DNA from: Circinella umbellata | Lineage: Eukaryota > Mucoromycota > Mucoromycetes > Mucorales > Lichtheimiaceae | Assembly: GCA_025093555.1 (NCBI GenBank) | Contig: JAIWNF010000029.1 | Span: forward strand, 310,001 to 374,000 | Direction: 5' to 3' | DNA: 64,000 nt | Shown: positions 1 through 12,558 of the stretch, one piece after another | How positions within the stretch are numbered: position 1 is the stretch's first letter | How the letters are laid out: every line of letters starts with the position of its first letter | Made by a program: the position numbers and the translations under genes | The notes under the pieces: generated by a model | What the model saw: the letters and a program-made list of their open reading frames with translations, nothing else | Database searches by the model: none | Told to the model about the DNA's origin: nothing

Positions 1-1603
1 ATTACCATAGACAACCCACCTTTTCCAAAACTTATATATATATATATAAAAACTTACACATAAACTGAATTATCCACAATGGAAGTAAGTACACTTTCAC
101 AGGTATTAACATGAACTTGTAAATCATCTCCTTGTTTTTCCATAAATTGATGACATTTATCCAATGTAGTTTTAGCATATTCCTAAAGAAATTAAACCAA
201 ATTAGATTCTATATCTTAGTCTAAAAGCTGAAATATATATAAATACCTTATGAGTTCCATTTAACAAATCATTTTGAACAGCGAAATCATAATAAGCATC
301 ATACTATATAATATACAAATAAATAATAAGTTAATAACTGTTATCTTCCATGCCGTTAAGAATATTATATATACCTGATGTTCTGGAGAAATCCAGCCAT
401 TACCAATAGCAATACCTTGAAGATTATACTAAAAGATTATCATTAGTTTCTTTTATTATTTATTAGGTATAAAAATAATATTACTTACTTTATTACTATT
501 TTTATTTTTATTATTTTCCAAGATCTTTGTAGTGAAATAAGGAATATAAGTGCCAGCAAAGCTTTCTCCTGCAATATATAACTATAATGATTTATTTTAG
601 TTTCAACATAACCTTCTCTCTCTCTTTAACCTCCCTCTCTCCCTCCCACACAGTCCAAAAGATTTGATATCTTGTTCTTACATCTTGTTCTTTTAATTTG
701 GGAAATATTTCAAAGAATTTATCAAGAAATAACATAAACCCATCAACAATCTAAAATAAAATAAATAATTAATAAAAAAAATCTTCTTTTTTATTTTATA
801 TATAGATATTAACAAACCTCAAGCATATTCTTTGAATAACCACTCATATCTGAAAAACTAAATCCAGTACCAACGGGTTGATCCACTATACATTCAACAT
901 AAAATTGTATATACGTAAGTATCAAATTGGGGGAAAGAAACCTTTTGTTTTTTTTAGGTATATAGAAAACTTACAATAAACAATAGTGGCATGATCTTGC
1001 CATCCACCAGATGAAATATTAACAGATAAGTCAGGATTGACACGATAAGGTCCATTTTCTAAAAATAAACCATCCATACTATATATATAAAGTTATTATC
1101 TTTCTTTTTATATATACCAATCTTTTTTTTTCTTTACCTTGAACAACCTGGACCTCCATTTAACCATATAATCTATAATAATAGAATATATAATCAATAC
1201 ATATAATTAAATCATTTATAACCACCCCAGAAACTAACCAATTTTTCGGGATTTGTTTTTTGAGCTTGTTCAATCATCCAAAAGAATAAATTACTATTTG
1301 TATCTGGTGCAATTTCAATATGCCTATATAATAATAATAATAATAATATTGATAATGAGATGATATGTTTTTAGATTATATGCTATATCTATATATATTT
1401 ACCCAGCATATTGTTGAGTTAATCCTTCTGCATCTTTAATATCAAGACCAGGAAGTGTATCAACCTTATAATCATCCGCTATAATTTTTTATGTGTGTTA
1501 ATACTTTTATTATTATCATTATTATCATTATTATTATTTTACCTGTTTGCGCAGCAATAGTAACAATGAATGTTGCTAATAAACTCAATGTACTTTTCAA
1601 CAT
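1..1603 (-). CDS. Serine carboxypeptidase, KEX1-like (5' part; continues past window edge)
   Basis: This is a multi-exon minus-strand gene of the S10 serine carboxypeptidase family, which removes C-terminal residues from peptides in the secretory pathway. The start at 1603 gives a signal peptide (MLKSTLSLLATFIVTIAA), and the first intron begins GTAAAA at 1542. Later exons read LPGLDIKDAEGLTQQYAG, the oxyanion block WLNGGPGCS (about 1170-1140) and the nucleophile motif GESFAGTYIPYF (about 575-540). The spacing [20 protein letters not shown] followed by GESFAG is typical of KEX1/CPY enzymes, and the LPGL start favours KEX1. The catalytic Asp and His would lie beyond position 1, so activity cannot be judged. 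Exons are short and separated by 50-90 bp AT-rich introns. The exact exon map left of about 100 is uncertain. Confidence 0.85.
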
Positions 1604-2114
1604 TGAATTCCCTTTTCTTTTATTTAATTACGTATGTATATATATATTCTTTTTTCTTTTGTTGATTTTTGAATTGTAAGAGACAGAAATAAAAAGAAAG
1701 GAGACCCCTCTTTTTATTATATATATTTTATGCTGGTATAGAAAAAAAAAATATATTTATATACCGTTCAACTAAAAAATATATATATACAACAGATGAT
1801 GTAAATAATGTATATACGTGAATAAAAGAAAACATTTTTTATATCATTTCATATTTCTTAATTTATTTATTACATTTTAAATTCTATTACCTATTCTTTT
1901 TTCACTACTTAATTTTTTTATATGTATGAAAAAAACAGGGAGTAGGGAAAAGGTGTCACTGAAACAAATATTTTTTTCTAAACAGCGAACTTTTTTTAGT
2001 GTTCTTGAGTTACAAACTTTATATAACGCATAAGTCTAAATAATTTATCCATAATAATAAACAAAAACAAAGGAGGAAGGACAAGGAGTTTATATTAAAA
2101 AGATATATAATTTA

Positions 2115-3182
2115 TTATTCAAGTTTCCAAACTTGATTTCGTGTAAAACCCATTTTACCTAATAGTCCAGTAGTTGGACCTTGAGTAAAATCACGAGCAC
2201 GTTGACCAGAAACATGATTTAACATGGCATCAGGTCCACATACAAAAATAAATGTATTCTCTTTTTTCTTTAACATGGATTGAATCATTTCTTGAGTTAT
2301 AAAACCAGAACCACCTTGCCATGCTTCTTCTTTTTCTTTTTCTGATGATAATGATGTATTATTATCATTATTAGAAGAAGAAGAGGGAGGATGATCCAAT
2401 ACATATAAAATATTCAATCGATCTTTATGTTTTTCTTGTAATGTATCCAATTCTTTTTTTAATAGAATATCTTCTTTTGTCTTGTTACAATAAATTAACC
2501 ATAATCTTTCTGTCTTGTCATTTGGATTATTTAATACATGTTTGATAAGTTGATACATTGGTGTAATACCAGTACCACCTGCAATCTATTATTTTTATCC
2601 ATTTTTTTTAGTCTTTCTCATAACATAGAGTCAAAATAACAGTAAATCATTATTATTATAATTATTATTTACCATGCCAATTTCAGTTTTAGAATTAGGT
2701 TGATAAGGATATTCTTCAATAGGTCCACGAACAAATATTTTATCACCTAATTCAGATCGTGTCAACATTTTAGATATAGAACCTTGTTGATATCTTTTAA
2801 TAATAAGATCCACGTGACCCTCTTTAAATGGATCATTAATAGGTGTATAAGAACGCATGACTTGAATATTATCATCTTTAATATATAAACAAGATAAAAT
2901 AGGAAAATTTTCCAAAAGTTGTTTTTGTCCTTTCAGTCGTAATCGATAAGCGTCATGCGATAATTGTTCTTTTTCAATTAATTCCAAAGTAACAAATCGA
3001 TCGGGTGTCAAACGTTTATTCATGTGGGTTTCATACCATTGCCATGTTTTATAACCTATGAATACACTCATACATGCTGTTATTCCCAAAATATATTTTC
3101 GACCATGATTATTATGGGTGGATGTTTTTGTTGAAAAAGATCGTTGAATGGTTGTTTTCGTTGCCCTGGAAATAAAAAACAT
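2115..3182 (-). CDS. NADH-cytochrome b5 reductase, mitochondrial Mcr1-like
   Basis: This gene has two exons, 3182-2673 and 2585-2115, joined in phase 0 across an 87-bp intron, giving 326 residues. The enzyme transfers electrons from NADH through FAD to cytochrome b5 or other acceptors. The N-terminus (MFFISRATKTTIQRSF) looks like a mitochondrial presequence and is followed by a membrane segment (YILGITACMSVFIGY), as in outer-membrane/intermembrane-space Mcr1. The flavin motif RSYTPI, the GSISKML loop, the NAD-binding GGTGITP (start of exon 2) and CGPDAM are all present in order. A serine/asparagine-rich insert (around DHPPSSSSNNDNN) lengthens the loop before the last motif. The gene lies tail-to-head behind the carboxypeptidase on the same strand. 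No lesion is seen. Confidence 0.92.
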
Positions 3183-3615
3183 TTTTTTTTTTTTTTGTTT
3201 TGGTGGTACCCAAAGGGAGAGAGTAAAAGGTTTGGGGGGGTGGAGGAGTTGGGTAAAAAAAAACCAGATTGGGGGGAAAAAAGTTATTTTGACAGCAAAA
3301 GAAAAACGTGTCCAATTTTTTTTTATTTATTTTTTTTTAATAATAAATTTGTGAGAGGTATAATATACATGAATTATATAATAAAAGAACCTTATAAGAA
3401 AAATGCATACATGATGTTTTGAAAGTTATCTCATTTCTCTTTTCTTTTTTTTGGTTTTCCCTTGGGGGACTAGAGCTCAGTAAAAGTAAAATTATAAATG
3501 GGTGTACAAATGAGAAAAAGAAAAAAAGAGAGAGGAAAGGTTGAGGCATATGTAGTAAATAAAAAGATGAAAAAGAATGAAATGATATTATAATGACGAA
3601 AAAGTAAAGTTGATG

Positions 3616-4011
3616 TTAAAATATAATTTGAGTTTGACAGGATGGACACCAACTATAAGCATAATATGTTTTATGTGAAAAACAATAATTTTGATTCACA
3701 AGTTCGATACGATTATTAGATGATGATTTATGTCTGTGCATTGGTAAATAAGATTTAATAAAAAATGTAGATGAATCAGGTAACCATCGAGATATTGGTG
3801 CAGGTGTATGATTTATAGGTAACTGTTGTTGTTGTTGTTCTCGAGGCGAATGATAATTTGAAGATAATGGTTGCTGTGGTGATGGTTGTGATGGTAATTG
3901 AGGTCGTTCAGGTAACAATATAGGAGGCGGTGATGATGATGATGTTGTTGTTACTGAAGGGGACGACGAAGGTAAATGTTTTTGCAACTGCGTCGTCGAC
4001 AACGGCGGCAT
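3616..4011 (-). CDS. Hypothetical Ser/Pro/Gln-rich protein
   Basis: This is a 131-residue open frame starting at 4011. The first 70 residues are low-complexity (runs of S, P, Q and a QQQQQ tract) and predicted disordered. The C-terminal third is ordinary sequence with two cysteines (WCPSCQTQ), which could be half of a zinc site. No family is recognised. A T/A-rich intergenic segment follows the stop, and a (TAA)n run lies just upstream of the start. It could be a real small gene or the first exon of a larger one. The codon content is more gene-like than the surrounding intergenic sequence, but the support is modest. Confidence 0.4.
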   Translation of the reverse strand: MPPLSTTQLQKHLPSSSPSVTTTSSSSPPPILLPERPQLPSQPSPQQPLSSNYHSPREQQQQQLPINHTPAPISRWLPDSSTFFIKSYLPMHRHKSSSNNRIELVNQNYCFSHKTYYAYSWCPSCQTQIIF

Positions 4012-6211
4012 TTACAACATATAAACGTAAATAATAATAATAATAATTAAAAAAAATTGAGTTATTATTATTATTATTATTATATAATCGAGGGGTATTG
4101 ATTACTCTTTTTGAAAAGAAACAAAGAAAAGAGAAAAAGAATGATATAAAAGATAAAAGAAGAGGTTCAGACGAAAAAAGGAAAGAAAAAGAAGGGGGGG
4201 GAGAGAGATTTGGTTCGAATGAAAATAAAAAAGCTGAAAAGAAAACGGCACTGATGACAGAAATAGATTTTGTATTCTCAGACCAAAAAATAAATGGATA
4301 TTCATCGGTTGGCTCGGATGTAATTCAATCATCGTATCACACTAACTTTTACTGTGTCAGGGTTTATTTTATATAAGCAAAGTTCTCATAACTATCTTTT
4401 GGTTTTTCAAACTAATAGAAAAAACGGGGTATTTTTCTTTGAATTATTTCTGTTCTTTATATATACAGACATTATATGTAATCATTTTTCAAATCGCACT
4501 AATTATTAACAATTTTTTTTTCCTTATCGTAAAATGTAATCTATATATTATTATTATAATATCCAAACACTTATTTTGAAAATTGGTTTCGATCGCCGTT
4601 TCAAGAAGAACTTTTAAGAACGCTGGGTCCATAAAAGAAAATGTAACGTGGCAATCATATCTATCTTTTTTTCTATTATGCTTTTTTATTATTTGAATCT
4701 TTTGTGGTTTTGATCAGATTAAGATAACACAATTAGTTATTATTTTTATCTCTTGGTTTTGTTTTTTTTTCTTTTAAAAATATCATTAAAGAATAATTAT
4801 ATTACTATTTCATCAAATATCAAAAATAAAATAATAATCTAGAAAAAATAAAATCTATTAACTTAAAAAAGAAACGTGCACGGGCTATCAAAAAAAAAGC
4901 ACCATTTTGGGGGTAGATTGGGTCATGGATTAGAGATTTCTTTTTTTTATTGGGGGGAGGAGCATTATTTTAAAACGGATTATGCTCCGAAACTTTTTTT
5001 GTTTTTTGGATAGCTCAGACCCTGATTGTTGACCCCTTATCGCGTGTAAAGAAAAAAAAATGGCTGGGTTCTCTTACTTCATCTTCTCCTTTCTCTCCCC
5101 CCCACTTCAATATTGATCCTCTGTCAAAAATATAATTATTATATGTATGCAATATTATTGTGCATTTGCATAAAATTAAAGCTTTTACATTAGCAAAAAA
5201 AAAAAAGAGCCAATTTGTTATTATTTAGAATGTACATACTTATGATATAGACACTTTAATAGTAGTTTACTACCTTTGAGTGATATATTCAACAATTTTT
5301 AAAAGATAAAGTATCGGGTGATAGAACTTTTCTTCTCTCCCCCCAACAAGTCGTAAAATTATAATAAATCGGGTAAAAAAAAACCGGAAGACGAAAAAAC
5401 CAGAGCTATATTCTTATTGATCTACATAATCTTTTCTTATACACGTGGATATATTTTTATATCATTGGAGGAAACTCTTGTATATATGATATTATAGAGA
5501 GAGCATTGATAAAAGATAACACATTTGTCATCTTTCTCCACGGATAAACAATATAACGATATTTTAACTTTTTAAAATCACTTTTTTTTTTTTTTGGCTT
5601 CTTTTTGATATCTTTTTCATCTCTCTTTTATAAACCATTTAGTTGTAGTAATATCAAATCAATGAAGGGAATGGATTCTTTTTGTTTTGTTTAATTTGGG
5701 GGGATATGTGTTTGTCGATCACGCAATCTCAAATTTGAATAAAGCGCGCAAAGAATAATAAAAAATGAGATATATCCATTTTTTCCCGTAAAATACAGCG
5801 AGAGGACTCTATTGTTTTATAATTTTTTTTGACACATTAATTCCGCACTTTATCCTAATCATCTTTAACCCCCTCCCCCCCAAAAAAAAATCTCCTTTTC
5901 TTTTTAATTCCTCTCTTTTTTTTTGGGGGGGGGGTCCTTCAAATTTAGCTATTTTTTGCATAAGTTTTTTTAATGGGAATGAAGTGTACGTAAGATATAT
6001 GATATATATTGTAACAGTTCTTTTTTTTTTATCTCTCTCTCTTTTTCATGTGAACTTTCATGCTTAATTGCATTATGTGATTGGGGAGGAGGGTTAGGAA
6101 GGAAAGAGAGAGAGAGAGAGAGAAAGGGGGAGGGTGGGGAGACAGGGATAGGGATAGGGATATCATGAATTAATGAAATGTATAATTCTTATGTTAAATA
6201 GGTAAGATGAA
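4012..6211. other. Intergenic AT-rich stretch, no gene seen
   Basis: The stretch has long poly-A/T runs, short G-runs (around 5690-5700 and 5925-5935), GA/CT tracts (6110-6125) and TA-rich segments. The open frames here are homopolymer shadows with no recognisable domain. It is probably the back-to-back upstream region of the hypothetical ORF and the downstream region of the sorting nexin gene. Confidence 0.6.
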
Positions 6212-9200
6212 TTAATTAAAAAGAGGTGGTTCAACAGGCATTTGATAAACTAATCCTTCTAATTCTTTCCAATTATCAGCACGTTTTTTAGAATATTGCA
6301 TCATTTCTTGTACATAACTACGATAAAGAGATGAAACAAAAGCTTGTTGTTTGTGCATATATATAAGCTCACAGTACATACAAAATTGAATATATAATTG
6401 ACGATTTTCTTGATCCAAAAGTTCATTTTGATCCTAAAATAATTATAAAAAATGAGCTGAACAATCGATTATAAAAAAAAAAGAAAAAGTTTATACGTAC
6501 ATTTCTTAAAGATTCTTCCAATTTAGTTACTTCTGCTTCTAATCCAGGTACTCCTTTATGTTGATTTATTTTCGTTTGATTATTGGTTATTCGTTTTTTC
6601 AAAGTTTCAATTTGATTACCACCTAATTTATCTCTTCTTTGTTCCAATTCCTATATAAATTATACACATTAGATATGTATAAAGAATAAACAATAGATAT
6701 AATAATACTCACTCTAAAAGAAACAAGTAAATCACGAAATCTTTTTAAGTTTTCCAATACACCATCTGCAGCTGAGCTGACCTTTTTTCGTGCCTTTTTA
6801 TGTTAGATTATTATTGGGAGAAACATAAAAGAACAGTTCATTTATATCCCCGTAACTCTTAAATATATAATGAAACTAACCTGGTTTTCAAGAATTGTAC
6901 TTTCTCGATGCATATGTTTAGCTACATTTTCATATCCTTGAATTACTTGTTGACATGGTTCACAATCAGAATGATACCTATTATCCGTTTCTGCCAAAGC
7001 ACTATAAAAATGTGAGTATCGAAAATAGAAATGTATATATGAAAAAAAAAACTTACTTTAATGTAATACTATAACGAACAAAATCAGTTGCTTGACCATG
7101 CATACGTCGAATCATACGTTCCATAATAAAACATAAATTAATATAATGTTCAATACCCATATCGACTCTTTGATGTGCTTTTCGAAGTTGTTCTTCTAAA
7201 TTATCAGGTGTCATAGAACGAATATCTTCCATATTATGTTGTTTTCTTCGATATTCTTCATCTATAGAAGGTGGATGTTGTTTTCTCCATCCAGAAAGTT
7301 CCTAATATTATATATTAGAGAGTTAAAAATATTTTTAAATTTACATTTATTTATATTACTTACGGATGGTTCGGTAAGAAATTTTATGACAACATCATCA
7401 TTTCGAAGTATTGGATGTCGAATGACTGCATTGATATAACGTGATAATCCTTTTCTACGTTTTTCAAGAAATGCGGAATCTCCTACAAGACCACCATGTT
7501 TGGATACTTTAATTTTTTTTTAAAAAAACAGAGAATATAAAAAAAACAATAAATTCCCCTTTTACTATAGCACCCAATCCAACACACACCTGTTTTAGAC
7601 CATAGAAAATGTTTTTACTTACTTCCTCCTACTTTTTTAGGGGGTAAATGAGGTAATGTACGAAATGGGTAACGTTTCCCTAATACTTCCATGAGCCACC
7701 AAAAATCACTAAATCGACGTAAAACAATAGAAGACCGTTTTTGACTTTCAACAATATAGTTCACATGTTTAAATATAAATCCTTCACGTTCAGGTGCAAT
7801 TGTAATTTTAATAGTTTCCACTTTTTGAAACCAATGATGTGTATCCAATGTTTTTGTAATAGGTCGTTCGTGATGATGATTTTTAGTCTCCGTTGTATTA
7901 TTATGATGATGATGGTTATTTATATGACGTGTAGATGAATTCATTCCTGGATATCCATTTGTTTTTGTCGGACTCATAGGGGGTGATGATGTGGATGAAA
8001 AAGATTCATGTGTATCTCCATTTAATATTACGTTACTACTTAATGGATCAGATTTGGATGTTTGTTGAGTTAAAGTAGGTGTAGAATGGGTGTTATTATT
8101 TTGATAATGATAATTAGTAGGTGATGATAGGGATGATGATGAATTGACATTAAATGTAGGTTCAGGAAGAGCTAATAAATATATATGCATTAGTATAATT
8201 TGACAACAAGAATAAATAGAAAATTTTATTTTTACCTAGACGATTTTGATAAAGACTATTTAACGAGATTTCTATAAGTTTTTTTTGAAAGAGATAGAAA
8301 AAGAGTTAAAAATAAAACAGAGTTTGACACATTTTATAAAAATTAAACTTATGCATCATCATCTTACCTATTCTGTTCTGTGCACATGCCACTAATGCTA
8401 ATATAACATTGAGTTCTGTTTTTCCAATATCTGATGTCATGTTAGGAATAGCAATCCGTATGATCTAAATATATATATATATATATATATATAACAGTAT
8501 AAATAAAGAATTTAGTGTGATAAGTCCTTTTTTTCCCTTCCTCTTTCTCTCTCTCTCTAGATGAGGAAACGTTGATTTTTGAATATAAAAACCCTTATCC
8601 GACTAAATAATAATTCAAACCTTTTCAATATCCATTGCTGTTAAACCACTTGATGCAAGTCTTTGATGTAAAGAAGATAATGGTATACGTCCATATCTTT
8701 GAATTTGATAATACATTGTTTCATATATTTCCGGTAATCCTATCCCATCTAAATTTTTTATAAGTTTTATTTTTCTACTCTCCCTTTCATCCACACACAC
8801 AACTCCGCGAAAAAAAAAACTCTATTATCATATTTCCTTTACGCACAGAACATACCATCCCCTCCATTTCTCTTATATATATATATATATATATATACAT
8901 ATCTTGGTTTTTTTTTAGCTCTTTCCCCTTCCCTCTTCCACGTATACACACTCACGTATACACACTCACGTATATATCCAAACAGAATTCCCGTTTTTTT
9001 CCCTTCCAACGCTCCCCCTCCACCCCCTAAATCTATATATATCAACCCACATTATTATTATTGATATATTAATACATACATAAAACATTTGTGACAGTGA
9101 TAACCATACGATCTGTTCTATTTTCCGTTCCAGTCGTTATTGTTGTTGAAAAAATATCATTATTATTATTATTATTATTATTATGTTCTGTTGTTGTAGT

Positions 9201-9455
9201 AGTAGTCGTCATGGTAGTAGGAGATAAAGTATTATTTGACATGGATTCAAAACGTGAAGTTATACCATTACCATCACCTAAAGTACTCCAAGGATCTTCT
9301 TCATAATGAGAAGAAGTATAAAATGAAGTAGTTAAAGGTGAATGGGTATTATGACTTGTTGAATCAAATAATGAAGCAGCAGTTGTATTTATTGTTGTTG
9401 TACGTGGAACATTAAAAAAGGAACTTGAAAGAGGATCGTCTTCGTCATGTAACAT
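6212..9455 (-). CDS. Sorting nexin, Mvp1/SNX8-type (PX-BAR), 11 exons
   Basis: Exons can be joined without frame breaks: 9455-9080, 8748-8621, 8464-8368, 8271-8236, 8171-7623, 7506-7364, 7301-7057, 7001-6881, 6793-6713, 6650-6501 and 6433-6212. The total is 2148 nt, or 715 residues. Domain order: an acidic, Ser/Thr-rich N-terminus with Asn and Thr repeats; a helical [14 protein letters not shown] segment; a His/Ser/Asn-rich linker; a PX domain ([20 protein letters not shown] then LPHLPPKK, and the [20 protein letters not shown] helix); and a long coiled-coil BAR region ending MPVEPPLFN. The FLEKRRKGL...HP signature is characteristic of Mvp1. Family members bind PI3P and work in endosome-to-Golgi retrieval. 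Exon 4 is only 36 nt. All donors are GT, mostly GTAAGT-like. The exon 5/6 acceptor is the least certain junction. Confidence 0.88.
8469..8495. repeat. (TA)n microsatellite in sorting nexin intron
   Basis: A perfect TA dinucleotide run of about 13 units lies just upstream of an exon acceptor of the Mvp1-like gene. Other simple repeats nearby are TA runs at about 8876-8896 and 10031-10050, and a CA run at 9744-9768. Confidence 0.8.
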
Positions 9456-9736
9456 GTTTTTTTTTTCCTTTTTTTTTTTGGTTTAAAAATAAGAAATGGG
9501 GTATTTTAAAAGAAAATGAAAAAGAAGCAAAAAAAAAAAAGATAAGGGAAAAATAATAATGTTGTTGAAGAAAGAAAATAAGTGGGAATCTTTTTACTTA
9601 TGCCATCATCGCAGCCCAACTCTGCAAGTTTGATTTCCCGATGCGAAATTCCATTTATAGTAATACGAATAGCTCTTTTAAAGCAAACTCTGTATTGTAT
9701 TCTAAAAAGGAGGGGTCCATAATTCTCTCTCTCTCT

Positions 9737-9743
<7 letters not shown>

Positions 9744-9768
<25 letters not shown>
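9744..9768. repeat. (CA)n microsatellite
   Basis: About 12 CA units lie in the space between the divergent sorting nexin gene and the small gene at 10.1 kb. CT repeats (CTCTCTCTCT) sit immediately to its left. Confidence 0.8.
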
Positions 9769-10114
9769 GACTTTTTTGTTTATATATTACAAACTATTTT
9801 ATAAAACAACAAATAACATCAACAATAAGAATAATATAAACTTGGAAACGACAATTAAAATAAGAATAGTAGCATAATGATTATTCTGTTAACAGTATTT
9901 ATTCTTATAATAATTGGTAATTACCTCTAAAAACCTAAATAATTACAGAATGTATAAATATTAGGAAAGGAAGGAGAACCGAGTAGGGGGGGTGAGGAAT
10001 GAAGGTTGCCAATCTCTGTTTTTTTAACTCAATTAATATATATATATATATATTATAGTATGTTTTCTTCTTCGAAAAAAGATATATGAAGTAGCCAATC
10101 GTGGAGCCGATCAA

Positions 10115-10549
10115 ATGAATCGATTACTTGGATATCATTTATTACCAACTACTTTAGGTTCTTTTGAAGACGATATTGATGATGGTTTAACAAGCTCACA
10201 ATTTGATTTAGAAGCTAATTTAGATCAAAATGATCAACGTGCTGGTTTAAAAGATAAAGAAGAGATTTTAAAAATTATGAAAAAACAAAAAGTATCTTTT
10301 GATGAAGCAAGACTTATTCGTCAACAGCGTTTATTGAAAAAGAATGTAAGTTTATTATAAGGAAAGGGGGCGGGGGAAAGAGAGGGAATAAGCTTTCCTT
10401 TAAAAAATAAAAAGTGGAGAGGTTCTATATAACTAAATCCTATATTCTTTTTTAAAAAAAAGAATATTGATCCTGCTACTGGTTTACCACTGGACCCAAA
10501 ATTTGTTACTTTTGGACCTTCTCCTTCTGAAAGTAGTTCTTCTTCATAA
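10115..10549 (+). CDS. Small conserved-looking protein of unknown function, two visible exons
   Basis: Exons 10115-10345 and 10463-10549 join in phase 0 (donor GTAAGT, acceptor AAAAAAAG) to give at least 105 residues. The text reads as a real protein: an acidic segment (FEDDIDDGLTSSQFDLEANL), a charged helix (KEEILKIMKKQKVSFDEARL) and a conserved-looking tail (IDPATGLPLDPKFVTF). The frame stays open upstream of the ATG (IYEVANRGADQ from an AG at 10081), so a further 5' exon is likely. One candidate ATG is at 9878 with a GTATTT donor. The family is not recognised. The gene is divergent from the sorting nexin gene at 9455. Confidence 0.65.
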
Positions 10550-11100
10550 TTTTTTTTATCCCCTTCCCCCACCCCTTCAGACAAATTATTAATCATTCAT
10601 TTCATATATTTTTATTTCATTTCACCTACAAACAAAACAAATGAAATAATTATTCCCTCAGCACTTTATATATATATACATAATATATTCAATCTCCCAC
10701 ACACTCTTTCCTTTTCTCATTTTTTATTCTATTGTTATTATTATTATTATTATTACTAGCAAAAAATAATGTATAGTTATATATAATACGTTGAAAATGT
10801 TTTTGTTTATTATTATTGTCTCCTAAAATCCAGCGTCTCGAAAGACATATTGATTGAGACGGCTCATAAAAGAAATTAGAAAATAAAAAACCCTATTGGG
10901 AGATAGGGAAAAGGGCGTGGAAGGGGGTACTACGAAAGAAACTTTGAAAATAAAGTAGAGAAGAAAACATTTTGAAAATAGAGAAATAGAGAGAGTATCT
11001 AATAGGGGAGTTATTCTAATATTAAGTGAAAATACAAGAAAGAAAGAGGAAAAATTGGTTAGAAAGGAAAAGGTAAGTAAAGTTAATAGAAGTGATTTCC
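10550..11100. other. Intergenic, no gene seen
   Basis: AT-rich sequence with a TTA trinucleotide run (10731-10757) and purine-rich stretches (10870-11060). This is the downstream region of the small gene and the edge of the transposon-rich interval. Confidence 0.5.
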
Positions 11101-11103
11101 TAA

Positions 11104-11214
11104 TTATTCATTTTCGTGAGGGGAAGGGTTATCAATCCATACGGTGAAAGCTTTACCAGGATGCTCGTCAAAGTATTGGTGCCGAGTCATATATAATACC
11201 AATGAATGAAGTCT
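11104..11214 (-). other. Possible orphan 3' exon
   Basis: A short minus-strand open frame of about 36 codons ends cleanly with FTVWIDNPSPHENE and a stop at 11106-11104. The amino-acid text is more protein-like than its surroundings, and a splice-like context precedes it, but no upstream exon is seen before the transposon remnants begin. It may be the tail of a host gene cut off by insertions, or part of a mobile element. No family is recognised. Confidence 0.3.
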
Positions 11215-12189
11215 AGTTCACTTGTCACAGTAACAAAAAAAAATGGGAATTACAATTTTGTTGTCTTGGCAATATTATATTTATAGAACAACACAATTTT
11301 TTTCAGGGTGTACCACGCCATAATGCATTGTCCTAGTGCTATACATTTCTCTAACTTTTACTGTTGAACTATCACAATACGGTGACCTACATGGCTTCTT
11401 CTGCTAAAATTCAAAATTTATCCGATAATGGTTCTGGCATACAACCTCCTACAACATTGGCACTCCTAGTACCTCGCTTTATGTACGCAAAAGGAACAAG
11501 AAACAATTACTACAACTGATGACTCAGATACACAGAAAGCTAATAAAACTATTTATTCGAATGTTTTCCATGTTGGTGAATCTCCTATATCAGTCTCCAG
11601 AGTTTTTTTTACCTGAGCAGCCACACTAAACCTCTTGAAAAACTTATGAATCTTATCGGGCTGTATCTATCCAAATAACTGTGGCCGTCAACTCATTCGT
11701 GAGTACTTATTGAAGTGTACTCTGATAAATCAGATGAAGTTGAATCAGCATTAATAAATGGCTTTAACTTCAAATGACGTTCTCATCAAGCCATGTCGCA
11801 CCTTATTCTCAAATGATAATATAAGTAATGCATGATTGTCCAAACTAGTGCCCCCTTTACGTCTCCCACCACACTTCTGGAAGGTATTACTACAGTCACC
11901 GCTCGATATAACGATACACCCCGTCGGACCAAAAGTGTATCGTTATATCGAATTATCGTTATATCGAATTCTTGATCTGAGTTATAATGATCGGGTAAAA
12001 TTCTATCCATAGTACTCCGTCTTATATCATATATCTCGTTTTGTAAAAAGGATAGAAAGGACTAGAACATTGTGTCGTTTTTACTATAAATAAACATAAC
12101 AATCATAAAGACATTCTTTATTTTTTTTTTGCATAAATTTCTCTATTAATATTGTAGTGAACCACCATAATAATACATATATTTCATCC

Positions 12190-12480
12190 ATTCATGAATA
12201 ATCGGTCAAACATCATTCCGTCAAGGATAAAAGATATAACCAATTATACACTATTATTTACTTTGATTCGTTCTTATTATTAATCCGGATAAAAAAGGAA
12301 CATCAAACAAAGAATGAGATTAGTAGCAACTGTCATAAACAGTTTCAGAGAATAAGCTAGAATTAATATTTATAATAGAACAAATATAATAGGTTCTCTC
12401 ATACATTTGTATAAAACATAGTTTAGCCATGATCGGATAAAATAAGATAGTTACATAATTTAGAAAAGATATAAAAGAGT
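12190..12480 (+). promoter_or_regulatory. Upstream region of Tigger transposase, shared with a second transposon
   Basis: A TATA-like box (ATAAAAGAGT, 12471-12480) lies about 80 bp before the transposase ATG. The preceding 280 bp share ordered blocks with the region before the DDE transposase at 29603. The blocks are AATCGGT.AAACAT, ATCCGGA.AAAAAAG, AGTTTCAGAGAAT, AAATATAATAGGT, ATAGTTTAGCCAT and GATAAAATAA. Order and spacing are kept, which argues for common descent and not chance AT-richness. Confidence 0.65.
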
Positions 12481-12558
12481 ACAGTAGTTATTTTATTTCA
12501 ACTATATTTTACTTTAGCCCTATCTTTCTATTTTTTACTACTCGTATTTATCTCAAAT

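Noticed and set aside
4098..4376. Overlapping ORFs on both strands in a purine-rich stretch
   Set aside because: Lys/Glu/Arg and Phe/Ser/Leu repeats are products of base composition; no splice-supported gene model.
9506..9763. Minus-strand ORF upstream of the sorting nexin containing ISHREIKLAELGCDDGI
   Set aside because: The short non-repetitive core (about 9600-9710) looks unusual, but flanks are simple repeats and no known RNA or protein family was recognised.
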